DNA from: Thiotrichaceae bacterium
Lineage (GTDB): Bacteria; Pseudomonadota; Gammaproteobacteria; Beggiatoales; Beggiatoaceae
NCBI GenBank assembly: GCA_011391085.1
Contig: JAABRD010000033.1
Location: 1-59,559 of the forward strand
Direction of reading: 5' to 3'
Length of the DNA: 59,559 nt
The position numbers were made by a program, and so were the translations under genes. The notes beneath the pieces were generated by a model. The model saw only the letters and a program-made list of their open reading frames with translations. It made no database searches and had not been told where the DNA came from. Position 1 is the first letter of the stretch, and each line of letters starts with the position of its first letter. Shown here one piece after another: positions 9,936 to 18,743 of this stretch.

Positions 9936-9961
9936 GGAGTCCAAAACACGTTTTGGACTCC
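9936..9961. repeat. Perfect GGAGTCC/GGACTCC palindrome inside the operon
   Basis: Two 12-bp arms (GGAGTCCAAAAC and GTTTTGGACTCC) flank a 2-nt centre. There is no T-run, so termination is doubtful; a processing or mRNA-stabilising hairpin between the two methyltransferase genes is possible. An identical 26-bp copy sits between miaA and hfq at 57608-57633. Confidence 0.75.
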
Positions 9962-10012
9962 GACTGTAGTTGAGAAACAAACACAAACCACATTAACGAG
10001 GAAACATAAGTT

Positions 10013-10846
10013 ATGCACGGACATTATCCCCCTCCAGTAGAAACCGCCCGCGCTTACTATAACAGTAGCGATGCGGATAATTTCTATGCAACTATTTGGG
10101 GTGGTGAGGACATTCATGTTGGCACTTACGAACACGAAGAGGACTCCATTTTTGAAGCCAGTCGGCGCACGGTGAAAAAGATTTTGTCGCTGCTGACCTT
10201 AAACGAGTCCAGTCATGTACTAGATGTCGGTTCAGGATATGGTGGACCTGCCCGTTATTTTGTCAAGACCACGGGTTGCAAAGTGGATTGCTTGAACATC
10301 AGCGAGGTTCAGATTGCCCGCACCCTGCGCCTCAATCAACAACATGGCATGACCGACCGAATCCAAGTCATCGAAGGCAGTTTTGAGGAGATGCCTATAG
10401 AAAATTCCAAATACGATGTGGTGATGTCCCAAGATGCCATTTTACACAGTGGGAATCGTCACAAAGTGTTAGAAGAGGTCGCCAGAGTCCTGAAACCAGG
10501 AGGCCAGTTTGTTTTCACAGACCCTATGCAAAGTGATGACTGTCCACCTGGGGTACTAGCCCCCGTCTTGGAAAGAATTCATTTAGCTTCAATGGGGTCC
10601 TTTGGTTTTTATACCAAAACGGCAGTCGAGGTGGGGTTAGAAACGTTGGAAATTTTAGAAATGACTGACCAACTGATTACTCACTATCGGCGCGTCTTGG
10701 AAGAAGTAGACAGTTGCTACGATGACTTGTTAAAAGTTTGTAGCAAAGACTATCTGGACCGGATGAAAGTCGGTTTGAAACATTGGATTGAATCAGGTCA
10801 GAGAGGGTATCTGGCATGGGGTATTTTACATTTTCGAAAGAAGTGA
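10013..10846 (+). CDS. Sarcosine/dimethylglycine N-methyltransferase (betaine-forming)
   Basis: A 277-residue SAM-dependent methyltransferase. Motif I is VLDVGSGYGGPAR (residues 69-81), followed by NISEVQ at the end of the second strand and SQDAILHS (about 141-148), which is characteristic of dimethylglycine methyltransferases. It carries out the last methylations, dimethylglycine to glycine betaine, and often also sarcosine to dimethylglycine. A good ribosome site (GAGGAAA) precedes the ATG. It follows the glycine methyltransferase with only a palindrome between. Together the pair makes betaine from glycine with three SAM, independently of choline. Confidence 0.93.
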   Translation: MHGHYPPPVETARAYYNSSDADNFYATIWGGEDIHVGTYEHEEDSIFEASRRTVKKILSLLTLNESSHVLDVGSGYGGPARYFVKTTGCKVDCLNISEVQIARTLRLNQQHGMTDRIQVIEGSFEEMPIENSKYDVVMSQDAILHSGNRHKVLEEVARVLKPGGQFVFTDPMQSDDCPPGVLAPVLERIHLASMGSFGFYTKTAVEVGLETLEILEMTDQLITHYRRVLEEVDSCYDDLLKVCSKDYLDRMKVGLKHWIESGQRGYLAWGILHFRKK

Positions 10847-10888
10847 AAAATGCGGGAGGATAGGAGTTCAAACGATTTGAAGCGGTTC

Positions 10889-10921
10889 AGACCTGACAGG
10901 TTTCGAAAACCTATCAGGTCT
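10889..10921. terminator. AGACCTGA...TCAGGTCT hairpin after the methyltransferase pair
   Basis: AGACCTGACAGGTT (10889-10902) and AAACCTATCAGGTCT (10907-10921) form a stem with a single mismatch and a TCGA-like loop. It lies 43 bp after the stop of the betaine-forming enzyme and may end or stabilise that transcript. A perfect relative is at 51780-51812. Confidence 0.45.
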
Positions 10922-10954
10922 CCAACAGTTCTTGGGTAGTGTTACCGTGATAAC

Positions 10955-11089
10955 GCCATTAAGTTAAGGTACGTTGGAGTGGAGGCTAACGCCTGCCGGC
11001 GGTAGGCGCCCCGCAATTTGAGTGGGGGGGGTGATGCCTACGGCCGGCTAAAGCCTCCACTCCAACGGAGTTTCCCTTAACTTAATGGC
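10955..11089. mobile_element. MITE-like element, family A (TIR GCCATTAAGTTAAG)
   Basis: Inverted ends GCCATTAAGTTAAG (10955-10968) and CTTAACTTAATGGC (11076-11089) bound a GGCTTTAGCC-type hairpin whose loop carries CCGCAATTTGAGTGGGG. With short flanking repeat fragments it fills the 338-bp gap between the methyltransferase pair and proV. No gene is present in the gap. Confidence 0.75.
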
Positions 11090-11184
11090 AGTGCGGCTAA
11101 AGCCTCTACTCCAACGTGATCTAAGGTCTCTACCCCAACGCGATAGTTTGAACTTTTGAACTCCTAACCACTAAGGTAACTACC

Positions 11185-12372
11185 ATGGATAAAATCAAAA
11201 TTACAAACATCTCCAAAATTTTCGGGCCGCAACCGGCCCTCGCCCTGCAATTGCTGAATCAAGGACTTGGTAAGGAAGAGATTTTTAACCAAACCGGACA
11301 GGCGGTAGGCCTGGCGAATATCTCCTTTGAAGTGCAAGAAGGAGAAATTATGGTAGTGATGGGACTCAGCGGTAGCGGAAAGTCCACGTTGTTACGTTGT
11401 CTAAATCGTCTGATAGACCCCTCGCAAGGACAAGTATTCATAGATGGCGTGGACATTACCACTTTAGACCATGAAGCCCTGTTAGCCTTGCGTCGTCAAA
11501 AATTTGGCATGGTCTTTCAACATTTTGCCTTGTTTCCGCACCGGAACATTCTGCATAATGTCGAATACGGTTTAGAGATTCAAGGAATGGAAGTTGACAA
11601 ACGGCGTGAGAAAGCCCGGCAATCCCTCAAATTAGTCGGTTTGGAAGGGTGGGAAGACGCCATGCCACGGCAATTGAGTGGCGGTATGCAACAACGGGTC
11701 GGATTGGCCCGCGCATTGGCTGTCGAACCCGATATTCTCTTAATGGACGAAGCCTTTAGTGCATTGGATCCATTGATTCGAGGGGATATGCAAAGTGAAT
11801 TGTTGCAACTGCAAGAACGGGTGCGAAAGACGATTGTATTTATCACCCATGACTTGGATGAAGCCCTCAACATTGGTAGCCGGGTCGTCTTAATGAAAGA
11901 TGGCAAAGTGGTGCAAATTGGGACGCCAGAAGATATTATCAGTCAACCTGCCGATGACTATGTGAAACGTTTTGTTGAAAACGTGGACAAATCCAGAGTG
12001 CTGACGGCCCATGCGGTGATGGTATGGCCCCGTCTTCTCGCTTCTCCGCAAGACGAACCGGCCCAAGTGTTGGCCAACATGGCAGAAGAAAATCTGTCCA
12101 GTTTAGTCGTCGTCAATGCCGACCAAACCTTAGCAGGTATCGTACGCATGGAAACCTTGACACAAGCGATTGAACGGGGCGATAAAACACTGGAAAACAG
12201 TATAGAACGGGAGGTGCCCACCGTTACCGCGAAAGAACCTCTCAAAGGTTTAATCTCCATTCTGGCCACTTGGCCGTTATCTTTGCCAGTGATAGACAAA
12301 CAACGTAAACTTCTGGGAATTGTCGTCAAAGGTATGATTTTATCCGCCCTTGCCAAAAGAGGAAATCACTGA
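11185..12372 (+). CDS. proV: Glycine betaine/proline ABC transporter ATP-binding protein ProV
   Basis: A 395-residue ABC ATPase. Walker A is GLSGSGKST (residues 60-68), the Q-loop is near Gln112, the signature is LSGGMQQR (164-171), Walker B is LLMDEA (185-190), and the switch His is 222. The C-terminal third (about 280-395) holds tandem CBS-type modules, which in this family sense ionic strength. The N-terminal segment before Walker A, reading ALALQLLNQG, is typical of ProV/OpuAA. The proV stop and the proW start share one base, so the two are translationally coupled. Together with ProW and ProX it imports betaine or proline betaine in osmotic stress. Confidence 0.96.
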   Translation: MDKIKITNISKIFGPQPALALQLLNQGLGKEEIFNQTGQAVGLANISFEVQEGEIMVVMGLSGSGKSTLLRCLNRLIDPSQGQVFIDGVDITTLDHEALLALRRQKFGMVFQHFALFPHRNILHNVEYGLEIQGMEVDKRREKARQSLKLVGLEGWEDAMPRQLSGGMQQRVGLARALAVEPDILLMDEAFSALDPLIRGDMQSELLQLQERVRKTIVFITHDLDEALNIGSRVVLMKDGKVVQIGTPEDIISQPADDYVKRFVENVDKSRVLTAHAVMVWPRLLASPQDEPAQVLANMAEENLSSLVVVNADQTLAGIVRMETLTQAIERGDKTLENSIEREVPTVTAKEPLKGLISILATWPLSLPVIDKQRKLLGIVVKGMILSALAKRGNH

Positions 12373-13382
12373 TGGAAGAGTTATCTATATCTGAACTACC
12401 CTTGGGAAACTTGCTATCTCTCCCTCTTTGGGAGACAGTCATCATTTTTGCCCTTCTTGTTCTCCTTTCCTGGTGGGCTGCTGGACGTCTGGTTGCGGCT
12501 GTCACTGCTATCGGATTGGGAGTGATGTGGATGCTACGTTTTCAAACCTTTGAAATTGAGAAAGTCCCACTGGATGAATGGGTTGAAGACAGCCTAAATT
12601 TTCTGACGGATCACTTTGCTTTCGTGACCAAAGGAATTAGCAAACTGACCGACGTCGGCATTGATTATGTCATTGATGGCCTAATGTACTTCCCCCCGTG
12701 GCTGGTGATTCTCGTCTTTACCTTCCTGGCCTGGCGATTGGCAGGACGTAATGTGGCTTTTCTGACCGCGGTGGGACTCGTGTTTCTCTGGAATTTGCAT
12801 CTGTGGAAACCCACTATGGAGACGTTGACGCTGGTGCTGTTTGCCACCTTCATTTCCGTTTCCATTGGCGTCCCTTTGGGAGTGATGGCAGCCATCTCAA
12901 ATACGTTTTATCGCATTGTCATGCCGATTTTAGACTTCATGCAAACCATGCCGGCGTTTGTCTATCTCATCCCAGCCATTCCCTTCTTTGGACTGGGCGC
13001 GGTTTCTGCTATTTTTGCCACCGTCGTGTTTGCGGTACCACCTTCTATCCGCTTCACCTGTTTGGGCATCAAACAAGTGCCGGCAGAACTGATTGAGGCA
13101 GCTGATGCGTTTGGTTCCACACAAACTCAAAAGTTGCTAAAATTGCAATTACCCTTGGCGGTTCCCACCATGATGGCTGGCGTCAATCAGACGATTATGT
13201 TAGCCTTATCCATGGTCGTCATTGCCGCCATGATTGGCGCTGGCGGACTGGGCGGTGAAGTTTGGAAAGCCATTCAACGACTCAAATCAGGCATGGGCTT
13301 TGAAGCAGGTCTGGCCATTGTCATTTTAGCAATGATACTGGACCGGATTACCCAAAAAATTGCTAAGGGGCACAAGGTATAA
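12372..13382 (+). CDS. proW: Glycine betaine/proline ABC transporter permease ProW
   Basis: A 336-residue inner-membrane permease with about seven hydrophobic segments. The EAA loop, ELIEAADAFGST...LQLPLAVPTMMAG (about residues 238-265), contacts the ProV ATPase. The N-terminal amphipathic segment and first helices (20-60) match ProW rather than short OpuCB-type permeases. The ATG overlaps the proV stop by a single base. The gene is followed by 237 bp containing a small inverted-repeat element before proX. Confidence 0.95.
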   Translation: MEELSISELPLGNLLSLPLWETVIIFALLVLLSWWAAGRLVAAVTAIGLGVMWMLRFQTFEIEKVPLDEWVEDSLNFLTDHFAFVTKGISKLTDVGIDYVIDGLMYFPPWLVILVFTFLAWRLAGRNVAFLTAVGLVFLWNLHLWKPTMETLTLVLFATFISVSIGVPLGVMAAISNTFYRIVMPILDFMQTMPAFVYLIPAIPFFGLGAVSAIFATVVFAVPPSIRFTCLGIKQVPAELIEAADAFGSTQTQKLLKLQLPLAVPTMMAGVNQTIMLALSMVVIAAMIGAGGLGGEVWKAIQRLKSGMGFEAGLAIVILAMILDRITQKIAKGHKV

Positions 13383-13413
13383 TTGAGTGTATCGAGGGCT
13401 TTCATTGATTAAC

Positions 13414-13553
13414 TCAGAATTGAAAGACATTGGAGAATTTTCAAAGTGAATCATGTTGGACTAGAGGTGTTAGCCTGAGACCGTGCCACCAGCTAAAACC
13501 AACCGGCAAGTTCACCCCGTGTTTTTCAATTCTTAAATGTCTTTCAATTCTGA
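13414..13553. mobile_element. 140-bp inverted-repeat element between proW and proX
   Basis: Perfect 18-bp inverted ends TCAGAATTGAAAGACATT (13414-13431) and AATGTCTTTCAATTCTGA (13536-13553) enclose a decayed GGCTTTAGCC-type unit (13455-13505). No reading frame is present. As a large hairpin between permease and binding-protein genes it could set different expression levels for proX; that is inference. Confidence 0.65.
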
Positions 13554-13619
13554 TTCAGACACTCATTTTAACTAAATTACTTTAAATAGGGCACAACATA
13601 ACTAACGAGGAAGCTGTAC

Positions 13620-14507
13620 ATGGTAAAACACATCAAACCTTCTCTAATCCGAATTTTTACTTTTTTGTTTCTGTTGGTAACCAGTTCCCTGGCAATGTTC
13701 TCAACTGCCGTGATGGCCAAATCCAAGGGACAAATAGAACTCGTCTATGTGGAATGGTCGAGTGAAGTCGTCAGCACCAACGTCATCAAAGTGGTGCTAG
13801 AAAAAGCCGGTTACGAAGTTGAAATCACTCCCGTCACCGCCGCGGCCATGTGGCAAGCGGTAGCCAGCAACGATGCCGATGGTTTGGTAGCGGCTTGGTT
13901 AACCACCACCCATGCCCACTACTTGGAAGCAGTGAAAAACAAAATCGTGGACTTGGGACCCAATTTAATTGGTACCAAAATTGGTCTAGTCGTCCCCGCC
14001 TATGTCACCGTTGACTCTATTGATCAACTCAATGCGAATGTTGACAAATTTGAAGGCAAGATTATCGGCATTGATCCAGGTGCAGGTCTGATGAGTAAGA
14101 CGGAACAGGCCATGAAGGATTACAAATTGGACCAATTCAAACTGGTGGAAGGGAGTGGCGCTACGATGGCCGCGGCACTGGCCGATGCTATCAAAAACAA
14201 CCAATGGATAGTCGTCACCGGCTGGACGCCACACTGGAAATTTTCGCGTTGGCAACTGAAATATCTTCAAGACCCCAAAAAGGTTTATGGGGGAGAAGAA
14301 CACATCAGCACCATTGTTCGCAAAGGTCTCAAAGAAGAGATGCCAGAAGTGTATCAAATTCTGGATAATTTCTCATGGGAATCTGCTGACATGGAAAAAA
14401 TCATGGTTTGGAACGAGGATAAGGGGGCTGACCCTTATGAAAATGCCAAACGGTGGGTGGAGGAGAATCCTACGAAAGTCAATAAGTGGTTAGATTTGGC
14501 TAACTAA
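13620..14507 (+). CDS. proX: Glycine betaine ABC transporter substrate-binding protein ProX
   Basis: A 295-residue periplasmic binding protein of the OpuAC family. It has a signal peptide with a hydrophobic core at residues 10-30 and likely cleavage after AVMA (33). VEWSSEVVSTN, AAMWQAV and WLTTTHAHY carry the aromatic residues (Trp) that in this family box the trimethylammonium group. A ribosome site GAGGAAG precedes the ATG. It is the third gene of the proVWX cluster, downstream of a choline-independent betaine pathway, so uptake and synthesis of the same solute are encoded side by side. Confidence 0.94.
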   Translation: MVKHIKPSLIRIFTFLFLLVTSSLAMFSTAVMAKSKGQIELVYVEWSSEVVSTNVIKVVLEKAGYEVEITPVTAAAMWQAVASNDADGLVAAWLTTTHAHYLEAVKNKIVDLGPNLIGTKIGLVVPAYVTVDSIDQLNANVDKFEGKIIGIDPGAGLMSKTEQAMKDYKLDQFKLVEGSGATMAAALADAIKNNQWIVVTGWTPHWKFSRWQLKYLQDPKKVYGGEEHISTIVRKGLKEEMPEVYQILDNFSWESADMEKIMVWNEDKGADPYENAKRWVEENPTKVNKWLDLAN

Positions 14508-14564
14508 TTCACTCTAATTCACTGTTTTTGCAATTCGAGTGGAGGCTTTAGCCGGTCGGCGGGA

Positions 14565-14667
14565 ACCGCCGGAGTGGAGGCTTTAGCCGGTCGGCAGTAG
14601 GCATACTCTATGTCGATAGAGAGGAGGGTGCCTACTGCCGACCGGCTAAAGCCTCCACTCCGGCGGT
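14565..14667. repeat. Long GGCTTTAGCC hairpin with 39-bp perfect arms
   Basis: The left arm (14565-14603) and right arm (14629-14667) are perfect inverted repeats of 39 bp around a 25-nt loop. The arms contain GGAGTGGAGGCTTTAGCCGG and CCGGCTAAAGCCTCCACTCC. An extra half copy precedes it (14537-14564). It lies after proX and could terminate that transcript, though no T-run follows. The rest of the 339-bp gap to the CAP gene shows no gene. Confidence 0.85.
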
Positions 14668-14846
14668 GTCTTAATACTTTAACTGAAAGGAAACTCGCCG
14701 TTTGGCCAATTTGACGCAACCGCAACGCATCGCTACCCATATCACAACACATGCTAAAACCCAGTGGTGGACAACCGCAAGAAACCACGTTATCCACCCT
14801 ACTTACTCACATCACTTCTCTTAACTTCTCTTAACTTTAAAATCTT

Positions 14847-16085
14847 ATGCGCTTTTTTAAACCACTCACATCCACTTCTATACTGGTCTTACTTCCCTTC
14901 TCTCAGGTCACATTGGCTGACTGTGATGCCAATAGTTGTACCTACAACAACATCTCCATTGACAAAGCCGGCTTCTATGTCGCCTCCGTAAAATTAGCCG
15001 AAGACGCCAAAGAAGGCATGTGGGGCTTTTCGGTCAATACCTCTAGCGGTGTCAACCAAGGTGGTTTCAATGCCGGTGCCACTTTAACTGCTGACGGCGT
15101 GACACCCGGTTTCATGGGTTTCTACTTAGGTGCCACTGAAGCGGTCAGTATCAAAGCATTTGAATACAATGGTGTCGTCAACACCCTCAACGTCAGTTTA
15201 GAAAAAGGTTCTGGTACACAAAGAGAACCGTTAAACAGCTATCAAGGCGGACGTGCCAAAATCACCTCCGATCCGATGGTGGAGGAGACCACGGCACCGC
15301 TATCACCTGGCTTTTACATTGTCAGTGCTTATAGTCAACCAGGAGAACCCGCAGGTGCTTTTGGCATTTCTGTCAACGGGAACTATCTCATCAGCGGCGT
15401 CAACATTGGTGGCTGGATTAACAGTACCACCGTCGGCTTTGGTGCCTTCTACGTTGCCAGTCCCCAAACGATCAATTTTAAATTATTGTTTGGCAACAAT
15501 TATGATGTTGTAGGTTCAGGGCCATTGACAGTTGACATTGCCTTTCAAACCTCAGATGGGCAAAGAGAACCGTACTGGAGTAGCACTGGTGGCAAGACCG
15601 ACGACAATACCACTCCGGATGACAATACTACCCCGGACGACAATACCACTCCTACAACTGGCGAACCTGCCGAATTTCAAGGCATTTTAGCAGCCCATAA
15701 CAAATGGCGCCAAGAAGTGGGCGTCTCCAACGACTTAACCTGGTCCGCAGATGCCGCCAAAGTCGCCCAAGGTTGGGCCGATAACTTGAAAGATCGCGGT
15801 TGTGTGATGGAACACAACCCGAATCGGGGACCTTATGGCGAGAACATCTTTTGGTCCTCTGGCTACTCTCCTACAACGACCGAAGTGGTGGATAACTGGG
15901 CCAGTGAAATAGCGGACTATGACTACGCAACCAACAGTTGCAGTGCCGTTTGTGGCCATTATACTCAAGTCGTTTGGCGTGACACCAGTCAAGTCGGTTG
16001 CGGCAAAGCCTCTTGTGGTTCCACCCAAATATGGGTATGCAACTATAGTCCACCGGGGAACTATATAGGACAGAAGCCGTATTAA
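14847..16085 (+). CDS. Secreted CAP (SCP/PR-1-like) domain protein
   Basis: A 412-residue exported protein. A signal peptide (residues 1-24, cleaved after TLA) is followed by two related beta-rich units of about 110 residues (30-250). Each unit ends with a GxxxREP motif, in KGSGTQREP and SDGQREP. A threefold DDNTTP linker follows (about 251-270), then a C-terminal CAP domain (about 275-412). CAP hallmarks are complete: AAHNKWR, GENIFW, CGHYTQVVW and VCNYSPPGNYIGQ, with the usual His/Glu cavity residues. Six or more cysteines suggest disulfides, so it probably acts outside the cell. CAP proteins bind lipids or act on extracellular targets; the precise role is unknown. The first two units are not a family I recognise. 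Confidence 0.85.
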   Translation: MRFFKPLTSTSILVLLPFSQVTLADCDANSCTYNNISIDKAGFYVASVKLAEDAKEGMWGFSVNTSSGVNQGGFNAGATLTADGVTPGFMGFYLGATEAVSIKAFEYNGVVNTLNVSLEKGSGTQREPLNSYQGGRAKITSDPMVEETTAPLSPGFYIVSAYSQPGEPAGAFGISVNGNYLISGVNIGGWINSTTVGFGAFYVASPQTINFKLLFGNNYDVVGSGPLTVDIAFQTSDGQREPYWSSTGGKTDDNTTPDDNTTPDDNTTPTTGEPAEFQGILAAHNKWRQEVGVSNDLTWSADAAKVAQGWADNLKDRGCVMEHNPNRGPYGENIFWSSGYSPTTTEVVDNWASEIADYDYATNSCSAVCGHYTQVVWRDTSQVGCGKASCGSTQIWVCNYSPPGNYIGQKPY

Positions 16086-16097
16086 ATCGTAAATCCA

Positions 16098-16146
16098 GGA
16101 ATCCAAAGTGTAGCTTTGTCACGTTCAAAGCTAGGCTTTGGACTCC
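16098..16146. repeat. GGAATCC/GGACTCC hairpin
   Basis: GGAATCCAAAG (16098-16108) pairs with CTTTGGACTCC (16136-16146) with a further internal AAAGC/GCTTT pairing. It separates the CAP gene from the kinase pair and overlaps a TTG that would give the kinase an 11-residue extension, which argues for the later ATG. Confidence 0.6.
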
Positions 16147-16170
16147 TTGAGTAATGATGAGAGTAACATT

Positions 16171-17271
16171 ATGACACCAAGTATAAAGTCTCCTAAACGG
16201 ACACCTGTTAAAAAAACACACATCCCTAAAAGAAACACTATTACGCCACCACAACTTGGAAAACGACGTCGATCCAATGAGATGGACAATCGTGATTGGA
16301 TCACCGAGACGATACCTCGAACCGTTGATTATGGATTAGACGAGAAGATTGATGAGTTAACACAAAAAAATCAACAACTCCAAGAAACTCAACGTCGTCT
16401 CCAAGGGTTAGTACAAAAATACACTCATACCCTTGGCAATCTGTTGTTTCCAGACCGAATTTATCGAGTTGCGCAAAAACTCAAGACGCAACCGCAGTTT
16501 CATCAAGAATACTTATCCCTTTGTGAAGCCTACCATGCCGAAGTCTCTCTGCTTCAACAAAGCGAATTGCTTCGAATCAGACATGTCGTCGATAACCCAG
16601 AACAGTTCAAGTCGTTAATTTATCCCGAACGTTTATCTGCTGACAGCACTGCACCGGCGGTGACTATTAGGCAAATTCTTAATGACGCATTGGAACAAGT
16701 GACGACCCGGTTTCTGAATGAAAACTATGCCAAACTACATTTCGTTCGAGAACGAATTTTAACTCAGTTACACTTGTCTTTATCGGCATTACAACAGGAG
16801 TTTGAAACCCAAGTGCTATTTGAGGAAACAGACGCACTCACTTGGGTGAACCAGAATTTATTGCCTATTCGGGCCGACTTTTCAGACCGTTGGCAACACG
16901 TCAAATTGAAAAAGGGTGGCTATGCGGAAGCGTTGTTGTATAGCTATTTTGATGAATTGCTTTTCAATGTTTTCAAGTATTCTGATTACAAACAATTGAC
17001 ATTACGGGGTTACGAACAGGAGATCGATGGCGTCCTTTACTTGCGCCTCAGTTGGGAAAATACTTACGTGGATGACACTGCCAACGGCACCCAAAAAGGG
17101 TTAGAAGGCATCCGGGAAGATTTAAAAATCTTAAATGCTTCGGCAGAGAAGATGACGACTTTGGAGGTCGTCACGGATAAAGTGCTTGGAGTATTTAGAG
17201 TGACTTTATCGTTGTGTAAGGACTTATTGATTTTTGAGTTACCAAAATATGAATACGAAATACCACTATGA
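16171..17271 (+). CDS. Divergent soluble histidine kinase-like ATPase
   Basis: A 366-residue soluble protein when started at the ATG downstream of the hairpin. A basic, Pro/Thr-rich N-terminus is followed by a coiled coil (about residues 55-80) and a possible H-box, HTLGNLL (His86), matching the HxLxNxL pattern of HisKA domains. The C-terminal third resembles a degenerate HATPase: DELLFNVFKYSD fits the N-box, and GLEGIREDLKIL a G-box. No sensor or membrane segment is seen. Its stop lies 10 bp before the ATG of a receiver-type protein, so the two form a likely two-component pair. Kinase activity is inferred from motifs only; a non-enzymatic GHKL ATPase is the alternative. Confidence 0.6.
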   Translation: MTPSIKSPKRTPVKKTHIPKRNTITPPQLGKRRRSNEMDNRDWITETIPRTVDYGLDEKIDELTQKNQQLQETQRRLQGLVQKYTHTLGNLLFPDRIYRVAQKLKTQPQFHQEYLSLCEAYHAEVSLLQQSELLRIRHVVDNPEQFKSLIYPERLSADSTAPAVTIRQILNDALEQVTTRFLNENYAKLHFVRERILTQLHLSLSALQQEFETQVLFEETDALTWVNQNLLPIRADFSDRWQHVKLKKGGYAEALLYSYFDELLFNVFKYSDYKQLTLRGYEQEIDGVLYLRLSWENTYVDDTANGTQKGLEGIREDLKILNASAEKMTTLEVVTDKVLGVFRVTLSLCKDLLIFELPKYEYEIPL

Positions 17272-17281
17272 GGTTTAAATT

Positions 17282-18695
17282 ATGCGAATTTTGTGGACCG
17301 AAGACAACCCTAACATCAAATCGGACTTGGAACAAACTTGGTTTGGTGAATTTTTACAAACTCAACAAGTCGAACGGATTCATGACTTTAGCCGCGCTTA
17401 TGACGCCATCTCTCAGAAACTGTCCCGCTACGATTTGGTGGTGTTGGATATTAATTTGGAATATTCATCCGCCCCTCAAGGCCAATGATTTTGTCGGCCA
17501 AATCGTCTTCCCAAAAGACCGCCCGTTTTTGGAAGAGGCTGGCTTCCATCTATACCTCAAATTATTGGAACAAGGCTTTCCGAGAAACCGCATCATCTTC
17601 CTCACCAGCAACGTCAACCATCCAAATTCAAGCGTGAGGAAAGAGTTGGCAGACAGTTTGAAGAGGGCTACCCAATCTGGGAACAAACAGGAATACAATC
17701 AATCCGTTACCAATATTATGCAGATACTGTCTGATGGTCAAAGTGCAGAGTTTGACCAGCAACTGAAAATCGGCGACAGGGCCTTGATATTTGCCTGGTT
17801 AGACCAGTGGATTCAACAAGAAACCCTGGTTCAAGGCATCGAAGGTGAGACAGCCAAAAATACTTACGAAGAATTTATCACCCGCTTTGAGGCAGCCAGA
17901 TTGATTCCGCCAGTAGCTTATGATAAAAAAAGACAAGATTGTTCCACCTATCTGCAAAACTGGTTACAGTCTCATTGCACCCGCACCCAAGACAACCGTC
18001 CCGACTACGACTACCTCACCCTACGTTGTGGCATTTCAAATGTCATCACCGTCCTTCAACAAAACCCAGAAGTCAGTTTGACCAAAGATTTTCAAGAATT
18101 GGATAAACAGACCTTTTTGAAAGGTTTGGAATGGCAACTACGCGATTTGGCTTTGCCCAGGGAGGATTACCACAATGTTTATTTGGCCCTCTGTGATTAC
18201 TTGACTAAACTGTATGAGAGGTATGATGGCAAAGAGTTGTTACAAGACTCCTCGCGTCATTTGAAACTACCTCTGTATCACTTGCGCAATTGGATTGCGC
18301 ATGGTTTCATTTTGGGAAGTCAAACTCAACTGTCTGCGCAAATAGCGGGTGTGACATTTTTGATGGCCATGCAGAGTCTATTTAAAGTGACCAACCATGG
18401 TTTTCAGAATGAGTTGAAACGACTCTTTTCGCTAAAGCCCGTGACCACCATCGACCTTCGTACACAAATCAAATCGTTGCTAAGTGATTATGACCGTAAA
18501 GACCCGCTGAAAGCGTTGCATAAACGCGGACAGAAGGAGAATCCAAAGTGGCCGCAAGAAAATTATCTGCGCCACTTTTATGCCGCTTATTTGTTCTCAA
18601 TTCAACAATCTGAAGACTATTCCATCAGAGGAGATACCGATGCCGAGTTGAATGCGATGGTGTATCATGAATTAAAGGAAGTGTCAAAAAAATAG
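17282..18695 (+). pseudogene. Receiver-domain protein with HEPN-like C-terminus, frameshifted
   Basis: The ATG-started frame gives a receiver N-terminus: WTEDN acidic pair (residues 7-8) and phospho-acceptor LVVLD (Asp56). It stops at 17488. The continuation lies in the +1 frame (GQIVFPKDRPFLEEAG, then IIFLTSN as the fourth receiver strand) and runs open to 18695. Removing one C from the CCCC run at 17472-17475 restores a single protein of about 470 residues. The C-terminal part (about 140-470) is alpha-helical and contains RNWIAH (18284-18301), which fits the R-x4-H pattern of HEPN nucleases. The start is 10 bp after the kinase-like gene. It is either a pseudogene, a sequencing error or, less likely, a programmed frameshift. 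Confidence 0.65.
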
Positions 18696-18743
18696 CAACG
18701 TTTTTGGATTAGCCACAAAGCTACGCTTTGAACTCCTGATTAT

